In this document: positions 1-5,645 of the stretch, one piece after another
How the letters are laid out: each line of letters begins with the position of its first letter
How positions within the stretch are numbered: position 1 is the stretch's first letter
From: Bryobacterales bacterium
Lineage (GTDB): Bacteria; Acidobacteriota; Terriglobia; Bryobacterales; Bryobacteraceae
Direction of reading: 5' to 3'
DNA: 6,081 bases
Assembly (NCBI GenBank): GCA_003154855.1
Contig: PMEV01000460.1
Span: 3,693-9,773, forward strand
Position numbers and translations under genes: made by a program
Notes under the pieces: generated by a model
Seen by the model: only the letters and a program-made list of their open reading frames with translations
What the model was told of the DNA's origin: nothing
Database searches by the model: none

Positions 1-254
1 ACCGGAGGCAGTTCGTTGGCGATGCCATCTCGAGTCACCGCCAGTTCGCTCCAGGGCACGAAGCAAGCTCCGGGGATGTGCCCGGCGTCGTAGTCGGCCC
101 GCTCGCGCGCCACGTGCAGGACCACGAGGCTTTGATCGCTCGCGTGCCCCGCCAGCCATTCCGTCGAAACCAACATCTCAGGACGCCCTCCCGCCGCGGC
201 GTTAGCCGCCAGCCAGCCGCCGGCCATCAATGCCAGCAGTTCCTTTGTGCGCAT
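1..254 (-). CDS. Exported rhodanese-type sulfurtransferase, N-terminal part (cut by left edge)
   Basis: Reading the minus strand from the ATG at 254-252 gives 84 codons open to the window edge. Residues 1-21 look like a Sec signal peptide: Arg/Lys near the start (MRTKE), a hydrophobic Leu/Ala/Gly/Trp core, and an Ala-rich ANAAA cleavage region. The mature part opens with a rhodanese N-terminal domain: MLVSTEWLAGH, then VVLHVARERADY and the family signature DAGHIPGA. Rhodaneses pass sulfane sulfur from thiosulfate or another donor to an acceptor through a catalytic Cys loop. That loop normally lies further C-terminal, outside this window, so activity cannot be judged. The usual Asp of the D-x-R motif before the signature reads His here (LHVAR). 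The signal peptide implies a periplasmic or envelope location. An AGGGA sequence lies 4 bases before the start. It diverges from the carboxypeptidase gene. Family call strong; two-domain architecture inferred. Confidence 0.9.
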   Translation of the reverse strand, partial: MRTKELLALMAGGWLAANAAAGGRPEMLVSTEWLAGHASDQSLVVLHVARERADYDAGHIPGACFVPWSELAVTRDGIANELPP

Positions 255-258
255 GATT

Positions 259-263
259 TCCCT
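259..263 (-). promoter_or_regulatory. Probable ribosome binding site of the rhodanese gene
   Basis: On the minus strand AGGGA lies 4 bases before the ATG at 254. This is a short but plausible Shine-Dalgarno match. It overlaps the first base of the plus-strand TATAAT box, so the same few bases appear to serve both genes. If the rhodanese mRNA starts from the minus-strand TATTAT just upstream, this site would lie at or before the transcript start and could not be used. The two readings compete. Confidence 0.4.
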
Positions 264-269
264 ATAATA
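263..269. promoter_or_regulatory. Overlapping, possibly bidirectional -10 element
   Basis: Bases 263-268 read TATAAT on the plus strand, a perfect sigma-70-type -10 consensus. Bases 269-264 read TATTAT on the minus strand, one mismatch from it. The box sits inside the 27-base gap between two divergent start codons (254 minus, 282 plus). The best-placed plus-strand -35 candidate is TTCCTT at 240-245 with a 17-base spacer, a poor match to TTGACA. I found no good -35 on the minus strand. Transcription from the plus box would start about base 275, giving the carboxypeptidase mRNA a leader of only about 7 bases. The plus-strand reading is seen directly; bidirectional use is inference. Confidence 0.6.
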
Positions 270-281
270 GCGTGTGCCACC

Positions 282-1319
282 ATGACTAATCGACGTGGAT
301 TCCTGCTAACCGTTGCAGGCGGCGCCGCGGCGGCCTCAGCCCAGGCGGCCGAGCAGCCGCTCCTCCATCCGCCGGTGCTTCGCCCGGGCGACACCGTGGG
401 GCTGATCACGCCCGGCGCCTACGTCTCCGATCCCGACCGCCTGGCGCTGGCCGCCCGCACCGTCCAGTTCTTCGGCCTGCGCGTGAAGCTGGGCGCCAAC
501 GTGGGCAAGCGTTTGGGCTATCTCGGAGGCACCGACCAGGAGCGGCTCGACGACCTGCACGCCATGTTTCGCGATCCCGAGGTCAAGGCCATCTGGGCCA
601 TTCGCGGCGGCTACGGCTCGACGCACCTCTTGGACCGCATCGATTACGGCCTGCTGCGCCAGAATCCGAAGATCTTCCTCGGCTACAGCGACATCACCGC
701 GCTGCACCTGGCCATTCACCGGCACGCCGGCCTGGTCACCTTCCACGGCCCTGTCGCGCTGGCGGATTTCTCCGCCTACACACAAACCTGGTTCCGGCGA
801 GCGCTCTTCGAGGCCAAGCCGCTGGGCACGCTGACCAATCCCCCGGAGACCAACACGCTGCGGCCCGCGCATCCGCTGCGCACGGTGCGCCCCGGCCAGG
901 CGCGTGGCCGGCTGATCGGAGGCAACCTCAGCCTCATTAGCAGGACGCTGGGCACGCCCTACGAGATCGACACCACCGGCCGCATCCTGCTCCTGGAAGA
1001 CGTGGACGAGGAGCCTTACAGCATCGACGGCATGTTGACCCAATTGCGGTTGGCCGGCAAGCTGCAAGCCGCGGCCGGGATCGTCTTCGGCGAGTGCCAC
1101 AACTGCCGCCCGCGCGATTACAAGCCTTCCTTCGAATCCACGCTTTCCTTCGGCGAGGTTCTCGACGGCATCCTGGGGAAGCTCGCCATTCCCGTGCTTT
1201 CCGGCCTCACCTTCGGCCACACCGAGGATCAGCTCACACTACCCCTCGGCGTCGCGGCCGCGCTCGACGCGGACAAAGGCGAATTGGCGATCGAGGAGGC
1301 GGGCGCTACTGCGGCGTGA
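282..1319 (+). CDS. Tat-exported LD-carboxypeptidase, peptidase family S66
   Basis: This is a 345-residue serine peptidase of the LdcA family, which cleaves an L,D-amide bond, classically releasing the terminal D-Ala from peptidoglycan tetrapeptides. All parts of the Ser-Glu-His triad are visible by alignment to P. aeruginosa LdcA: Ser136 in LGYSDITALH, Glu239 in LLLEDVDEEPY and His313 in LTFGHTEDQ. The conserved RGGYG is at 108-112. Length is near the family norm plus a leader. The ATG at 282 is chosen over any upstream start because it opens a textbook twin-arginine signal, MTNRRGFLL (Arg4-Arg5), followed by an Ala/Gly-rich core and an ASAQAA cleavage region. The frame stays open upstream to base 78, but that extension has no signal-like or conserved character. 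The mature enzyme should therefore act outside the cytoplasm, unlike E. coli LdcA. No Shine-Dalgarno precedes the start. The gene converges on alkD. S66 also includes microcin-immunity MccF-like enzymes, so the substrate is not certain. Confidence 0.92.
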   Translation: MTNRRGFLLTVAGGAAAASAQAAEQPLLHPPVLRPGDTVGLITPGAYVSDPDRLALAARTVQFFGLRVKLGANVGKRLGYLGGTDQERLDDLHAMFRDPEVKAIWAIRGGYGSTHLLDRIDYGLLRQNPKIFLGYSDITALHLAIHRHAGLVTFHGPVALADFSAYTQTWFRRALFEAKPLGTLTNPPETNTLRPAHPLRTVRPGQARGRLIGGNLSLISRTLGTPYEIDTTGRILLLEDVDEEPYSIDGMLTQLRLAGKLQAAAGIVFGECHNCRPRDYKPSFESTLSFGEVLDGILGKLAIPVLSGLTFGHTEDQLTLPLGVAAALDADKGELAIEEAGATAA

Positions 1320-1344
1320 AGCGCGGGGCCGTCGGCGTGCCGAA

Positions 1345-2058
1345 TTACTTCGCGAGAACGGCCGCGCGGTCACGCGCCGTCATCTTCTCGGCGGCGATGC
1401 GCAGCACCAGGCGGGGCGCCGTGGCCGCGCGAGGCTTCAAAAACGCCACGACCTCTCGCGGCTTCTTGGGATAGGTCTCCTTCAAAACCCAGCCCACGCC
1501 TTTCTGCACCATGTCGTCCGCGTCGCTGAGCGTCCGCTCCGCAATCTCGAGGATTTCGGCGGTGTGGCGGCCCTGCTTGGCTTCCTGCAGGAGCGAAACG
1601 ATGGCCGCACGCCGCTTCCAGCGATTCCGGGAGCGGGTCCAGGCGGGGAGGCGGCGAATCAGCGCGGGGGCGTTCTCGAGGCATGCGGCCAGTAGCCAGG
1701 AGGAAACGCCGTCGCAAGCCGCCCAATTCGTCACGTAGCGGTCGACCCAGCTAGTGAAAAGCCGGAATTCGCGTGCGGCGCATTGCTTGCCAAAACGGCG
1801 GTACACATAGATCGCGACGCCGGCCTCCTCGAGCTTGCCGCTCTTCCAAAGTCCATCCATGAACTCGTCGCGCTGGTCCGGCGGCCAGGCTTTCACTTCG
1901 TGGTATGCCGCGCGGGCGATCTGCCTGACGTCGGGCGCGCGCACGCCCCACAAATCCAACGCCTCGCGAGAGAAGTTCCGGGCGCCTTCGCGGTACACGG
2001 GATCCACCCGCGCGGCCAGTTCGGAGCGGACATGAGCCAGAAGCTCTGCAACGGTCAT
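1345..2058 (-). CDS. alkD: AlkD-type DNA alkylation repair glycosylase
   Basis: This 237-residue protein matches the AlkD family of HEAT-like-repeat DNA glycosylases, which excise positively charged alkylated purines such as 7-methylguanine and 3-methyladenine without classical base flipping. Residues known to matter in Bacillus cereus AlkD appear conserved: Trp112 and Asp116 in NWAACDG keep the W-x3-D spacing of Trp109/Asp113. An Arg in RWKRRAAI (149/150) fits Arg148, and Trp190 in QKGVGWVLKE fits Trp187. An active enzyme is therefore likely. Length agrees with AlkD (about 230-240 residues). It lacks a signal peptide and should be cytoplasmic. The ATG overlaps the stop of the upstream CorC-type gene in ATGA, so the two are probably co-transcribed and translationally coupled. 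Only a weak GAG precedes the start. I see no Ada box or other alkylation-response operator. Confidence 0.93.
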   Translation of the reverse strand: MTVAELLAHVRSELAARVDPVYREGARNFSREALDLWGVRAPDVRQIARAAYHEVKAWPPDQRDEFMDGLWKSGKLEEAGVAIYVYRRFGKQCAAREFRLFTSWVDRYVTNWAACDGVSSWLLAACLENAPALIRRLPAWTRSRNRWKRRAAIVSLLQEAKQGRHTAEILEIAERTLSDADDMVQKGVGWVLKETYPKKPREVVAFLKPRAATAPRLVLRIAAEKMTARDRAAVLAK

Positions 2059-3383
2059 GAGCGCCGCTCGATCTTGACCTTGGCGATGCGCTTGTCGTCC
2101 ATCTCCAGGATGGTGAACCGGCGGTCGTCCTGCTCGAGCGTGTCGCCGGCCTTGGGGATGTAGCCCAGCCGGAACAGCAGGAAACCGGCTAGCGTCTCGA
2201 ATCCGGCGTTGGTGGGGAGCAGGATTCCGTACTGGGTCTGTAGATCGCGAATGGAAACCGCGCCATCCAGTTCGAGCACCGGCTGGCCGAGCGCCGGCCG
2301 TGGATGCCGCGGATCGTGCTCGTCCTCAATCTCGCCGAAAACCTGCTCGAGCACGTCCTCCAGCGTAACCAGCCCGGCGATGGTGCCGAACTCATCGACC
2401 ACCAGCGCCATGTGGACGTGGCTCTGGCGGAACTCGTCGATCATCTGGCTAAGCGGCTTGCTCTCGGGAACCACCACCGGCTTGTGGAGCAGCGCGCGTA
2501 GGAGCAACTGGGGCAGGGGAGCGTTGAGGCGGGCGGCCGTGCGAATGCGGTACCAGAGCGGGAACAGGTCCTTGTAGTGCAGGATTCCAATGATGTTCTG
2601 CGGATCCCGCTCATACACCGGTACGCGGCTGTACTGGTTGTCCACCAGCGTCCGAAGCGCATGGTCCAGGCTGGCTTCGATGGAAATCGTGACCATGTTG
2701 TTCCGCGGCACCATCACCTCGCGCGCCGAGAGGCCGGGAAGATCGAGCAAGCGGCCGAGCGCGTGCTCTTCGAAGTCGGAGATGCGGCCCGTGGCGCGGA
2801 CCGAGGAGGCGATCAGCTTCAATTCCTCCACCGAATGGCCGCCCGAACGGCCGGGGCGCAAGCCCAGCGCGTGCGAGACCACCGCCGAGGAGCGCTCGAG
2901 CACGAAGATGAAGGGTTGCGAGACGCGATAGAAGATCAGCAGCAATGGCGCCGCCACCACCGCGTAGCGCTCGCTCTGCTTGAGGCCCAGATTCTTGGGC
3001 ACCACCTCGCCCAGCACCACCATGACGAAGGCCAGCGCCAGGAAGGCGGTCACGAAGCAGGCGCCGTGCAAAAGCGTCTGAGTGCGCGGCGTAGCCAGCG
3101 GTTGCAGCAATGCGGAGAGCGCCCGGTAGAGGGTGTCCTCGCCCGCCCAACCCGCTCCCAGCGCGGCCAGCGTGACCCCCAACTGCACCGTCGAGAGCAG
3201 GCGCTCCGGGTGCTCCAGCAGGTTCAGCGCGGCCTGTGCGCCGACGGCGCCGCCGCTGGCCAACTCGCGCAGCCGGGACGGCCGGGCCGAAATCAGCGCC
3301 ATTTCCGCCGAGGCGAAGAACGCGTTCAGCCCGACGATCATCACGAGCAAAAGAAATCGATAACCGAAGTACGTCTCTTCCAT
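2055..3383 (-). CDS. CNNM/CorC (HlyC/TlyC-like) family membrane protein with CBS pair
   Basis: The 442-residue product has the full architecture of the CNNM/CorC family, linked to Mg2+ or Co2+ efflux and metal homeostasis; the old name hemolysin C is misleading. Residues 1-165 are the DUF21 transmembrane domain, with hydrophobic segments near 8-30, 63-80, 105-125 and 141-162. It carries the FASAEMAL signature (21-30) and GEVVPKNLGL (125-134). A CBS pair follows: CBS1 about 218-275 (REVMVPRNNM to IIGILHYKDL) and CBS2 about 300-350 (KPVVVPESKP to GLVTLEDVLEQVFGEI). An acidic linker EIEDEHD leads to the C-terminal CorC_HlyC domain (about 365-440). CBS pairs of this type bind ATP or other nucleotides in relatives. 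An in-frame TAA 21 bases upstream (3404-3402) makes the ATG at 3383 the first possible ATG. A weak GGAA lies 7 bases before it. It leads the alkD pair and is divergent from the acylase. The transported ion is inferred from family only. Confidence 0.93.
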   Translation of the reverse strand: MEETYFGYRFLLLVMIVGLNAFFASAEMALISARPSRLRELASGGAVGAQAALNLLEHPERLLSTVQLGVTLAALGAGWAGEDTLYRALSALLQPLATPRTQTLLHGACFVTAFLALAFVMVVLGEVVPKNLGLKQSERYAVVAAPLLLIFYRVSQPFIFVLERSSAVVSHALGLRPGRSGGHSVEELKLIASSVRATGRISDFEEHALGRLLDLPGLSAREVMVPRNNMVTISIEASLDHALRTLVDNQYSRVPVYERDPQNIIGILHYKDLFPLWYRIRTAARLNAPLPQLLLRALLHKPVVVPESKPLSQMIDEFRQSHVHMALVVDEFGTIAGLVTLEDVLEQVFGEIEDEHDPRHPRPALGQPVLELDGAVSIRDLQTQYGILLPTNAGFETLAGFLLFRLGYIPKAGDTLEQDDRRFTILEMDDKRIAKVKIERRS

Positions 3384-3396
3384 AGGCCGATTCCAG

Positions 3397-3402
3397 TAAA
3401 AT
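3397..3402 (+). promoter_or_regulatory. Likely -10 element of the acylase gene
   Basis: TAAAAT differs from TATAAT by one base and lies in the only AT-rich patch of the 25-base divergent gap. The expected transcription start, about 7 bases downstream, falls on the GTG start codon at 3409, implying a leaderless mRNA. No convincing -35 exists 16-18 bases upstream, where the sequence is the 5' end of the CorC-type gene. Support is positional and compositional only. Confidence 0.45.
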
Positions 3403-3408
3403 TAGGGC

Positions 3409-5640
3409 GTGGCCCTTAAACGTCTACTCAAGTATTTGAACATAGCCATCGCCGTCGCGCTGGTGGTGGCGGCGGTCCTGGTCTACTGGCTGGCCTACCG
3501 GCCGCTGTCCCCGCAGTCGGGCTCCGTGAAGGCAGCGGTCGGGGCAAGGGCCATCATCGAGCGCGACGCACTGGGCGTTCCGCACATTGCCGCCGGTTCC
3601 ATCGAGGATGCGCTGTTCCTGCAGGGCTACGCGACCGCGCAGGACCGCCTGTGGCAGATGGACGTGCTGCGGCGCGCGAGCGCCGGGCGCCTCGCGGAGG
3701 TCTTCGGCGCGGTTGCGCTCGAGACGGACCGCGAGGCCCGGCAGTTGCGCATGGAGCGCCTCGCCGAACGGTACGCCGCGGGCCTCTCCGACGCGGACCG
3801 CGCCCCGCTGGCGGCCTATGCGCGCGGCGTCAACGCCTACCTGGAAACGCACCGCAACAATCTGCCGCTCGAATTCTCGCTGCTGCGCTACGATCCGCGG
3901 CCCTGGAGCGTGAAGGATTCCCTGCTCGTCGCTCTGTACATGCACCGCATGTTGAGTTCCACCTGGCGCAAGGACCTTCAAAAGGCCCTGCTGCTGCAGG
4001 GCGGCGACGCGGCCAAGGTCAACTTCCTGTTCCCGGATCGCGCGGGCGGCGAGCCCCAACCCGGCTCCAACGCCTGGGTGCTGGCCGGGCCGCGCACCGC
4101 GAGCGGCCGTCCTCTGCTGGCCAACGATCCGCACCTCGAGTACTCCATCCCGGGCACTTGGCACATGGTGCACCTGAAGGCCCCGGGCCTCGACGTAACC
4201 GGGGTGGCGCTGCCGGGCGTGCCCTGCGTGATCCTGGGCCACAACGAGCGCATCGGGTGGGGCGTCACCAACCTCCACTTCGATGTGCAGGACTTGTATA
4301 TCGAGAAGCTCGACCCGCAGAAAGGCGCTTACGTCTTCGCCGGCAAGCTCGAGCAGGCGCACCTGGAGCGCGAAGTCATCTCGGTGAAAGGCGGCCCGCC
4401 CGTCCAGTTCGACGCCTGGGTGACCCGGCACGGTCCGGTCTTCCGCGAAGGGAACAGTTTTCTCGCATTGCGCTGGGTGGCGGCCGAAACGGATTTTGCG
4501 TTCCCCATGCTGGATCTCAACCGGGCGGCCAATTTTCAGGAATTCACCGCGGCGCTGGCCCGCTATCCGGGCCCGGCCCAGAACTTCGTCTACGCCGACG
4601 TGGACGGTAACATCGGTTACCAGGCGGCGGGTCGCCTGCCGATCCGCAAGACGTTCGATGGAAGCCTGCCCGTGGATGGCAGCACGGGAGAGTTCGAGTG
4701 GCAGGGCTTCATTCCCTTCGAGCAGATGCCGCGCGCCTACAACCCGCCTTCCGGAATCGTCGTCACCGCCAACCAGAACCCGTTCCCGGAGAGTTACCCC
4801 TACCGCGTCGGCGGCAATTTCTCCGCGCCCTTCCGGTCTCAGCAGATCCGTCAACTGTTGTCCAAGCGCCAGGGCTGGCGGGCGGAACAGATGGCCACGG
4901 TGCAGCGGGACGTGTACTCCGCGTTCTCCGTAATGTTGGCCCGGCAGATCGTGGCGGCCTACGACCGGCGCGGCGTGGCCAGTCCCGGGCTGGCCGATGC
5001 CGTGAAGATCCTGCGCAACTGGAATGGGCAGATGGACGGCGGGCCGGCGCCCCTGATCGTCACGCTCGTTTATCGGCAGTTGCGGAAGGCGGTGGGCGAC
5101 CGTGCCTCGCCGGGCAAAGGCGCGGAGTACGACGTGCCCATGTCGGCCGGGGGGGATAGCGTGCAATTGGCGCCGGTGGCCATCGAGAAACTGCTCCGCG
5201 AGCGCCCCAAGGACTGGTTCTCCGATTACGACCAACTGCTGCTGCGCGCCTTCCTGGACGCCATGGAAGAGGGCCGCGGCATTCAGGGCGGCAATGCCAG
5301 TAAGTGGGATTACGGCACTTACAACCAGCTAGTGATCGCGCACCCTGTGTTGAGCCGGCTCCCGCTCGTCGGGAAGTACTTCAACATCGGGCCGGTCGAG
5401 CAGACCGGATCGACCACCACGGTGCAGCAGACCACGCCCAGAATGGGGCCCTCCATGCGCCTGGCGGTAGACTTCGCCGACCTCGATAAATCGCTTCTCA
5501 TTATCCCCGCCGGAGAGTCCGGCCAAATCCTCTCGGGGCATTACAAGGACCAGTGGGAGGCCTGGAGCCAGGGCCGCGGCTTCCCGATGCAGTTCAACAA
5601 GGTCGAGGTGAAGAGCAGATTGGTATTCGAGCCGGAGTGA
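3409..5640 (+). CDS. Membrane-anchored penicillin acylase family Ntn hydrolase
   Basis: This 743-residue protein has the full layout of the penicillin amidase (S45) family, whose members self-cleave into alpha and beta chains and hydrolyse amide bonds of beta-lactams, acyl-homoserine lactones or other N-acyl compounds. A KRLLK start and a hydrophobic stretch at 11-30 form an uncleaved-looking signal anchor, so the enzyme should face the periplasm. Alpha-chain motifs include LGVPHI (55-60) and AQDRLWQMD (77-85). Self-cleavage is expected between Gly219 and Ser220 in QPGSNAWVL, making Ser220 the N-terminal nucleophile. Beta-chain landmarks are NDPHL (239-243), GHNERIGWGVTN (277-288), Asn455 in TANQNP (the likely oxyanion-hole Asn, beta 236) and SGHYKDQWEAW (709-719). 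The GTG is forced: an in-frame TAG lies at 3403-3405 and the anchor follows immediately. There is no usable Shine-Dalgarno. Substrate cannot be told from sequence. Confidence 0.94.
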   Translation: MALKRLLKYLNIAIAVALVVAAVLVYWLAYRPLSPQSGSVKAAVGARAIIERDALGVPHIAAGSIEDALFLQGYATAQDRLWQMDVLRRASAGRLAEVFGAVALETDREARQLRMERLAERYAAGLSDADRAPLAAYARGVNAYLETHRNNLPLEFSLLRYDPRPWSVKDSLLVALYMHRMLSSTWRKDLQKALLLQGGDAAKVNFLFPDRAGGEPQPGSNAWVLAGPRTASGRPLLANDPHLEYSIPGTWHMVHLKAPGLDVTGVALPGVPCVILGHNERIGWGVTNLHFDVQDLYIEKLDPQKGAYVFAGKLEQAHLEREVISVKGGPPVQFDAWVTRHGPVFREGNSFLALRWVAAETDFAFPMLDLNRAANFQEFTAALARYPGPAQNFVYADVDGNIGYQAAGRLPIRKTFDGSLPVDGSTGEFEWQGFIPFEQMPRAYNPPSGIVVTANQNPFPESYPYRVGGNFSAPFRSQQIRQLLSKRQGWRAEQMATVQRDVYSAFSVMLARQIVAAYDRRGVASPGLADAVKILRNWNGQMDGGPAPLIVTLVYRQLRKAVGDRASPGKGAEYDVPMSAGGDSVQLAPVAIEKLLRERPKDWFSDYDQLLLRAFLDAMEEGRGIQGGNASKWDYGTYNQLVIAHPVLSRLPLVGKYFNIGPVEQTGSTTTVQQTTPRMGPSMRLAVDFADLDKSLLIIPAGESGQILSGHYKDQWEAWSQGRGFPMQFNKVEVKSRLVFEPE
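5634..5637 (+). promoter_or_regulatory. Ribosome binding site of the downstream gene
   Basis: GGAG ends 8 bases before the ATG at 5646 and lies within the last codons of the acylase gene. It is the best-spaced Shine-Dalgarno match in the window. It supports both the start choice and translational coupling to the acylase. Confidence 0.6.
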
Positions 5641-5645
5641 ACCCC

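Noticed and set aside
78..281. 68-residue N-terminal extension of the carboxypeptidase
   Set aside because: The frame is open upstream, but it runs antisense to the rhodanese gene, shows no conserved character and would bury the Tat signal that begins exactly at the ATG at 282.
336..1220. 294-codon open frame on the minus strand opposite the carboxypeptidase
   Set aside because: Same pattern of antisense composition; the plus strand carries the intact S66 catalytic triad and the Tat signal.
2577..3419. 280-codon plus-strand frame opposite the CorC-type gene
   Set aside because: Low-complexity Arg/Gln/His-rich product without domains. The minus strand shows the complete DUF21-CBS-CorC architecture.
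5149..5155. Run of seven G in the acylase gene, a possible slippage or frameshift site
   Set aside because: The frame reads through intact, with family motifs on both sides (NQNP before, SGHYKDQW after), so there is no sign of a frameshift or error.
3424..5235. 603-codon open frame on the minus strand opposite the acylase
   Set aside because: It mirrors a gene with clear family motifs. Its product is rich in His, Arg, Gly, Val and Gln with no recognisable domain, as expected for the antisense of a GC-rich gene with strong third-position bias. It is a shadow.
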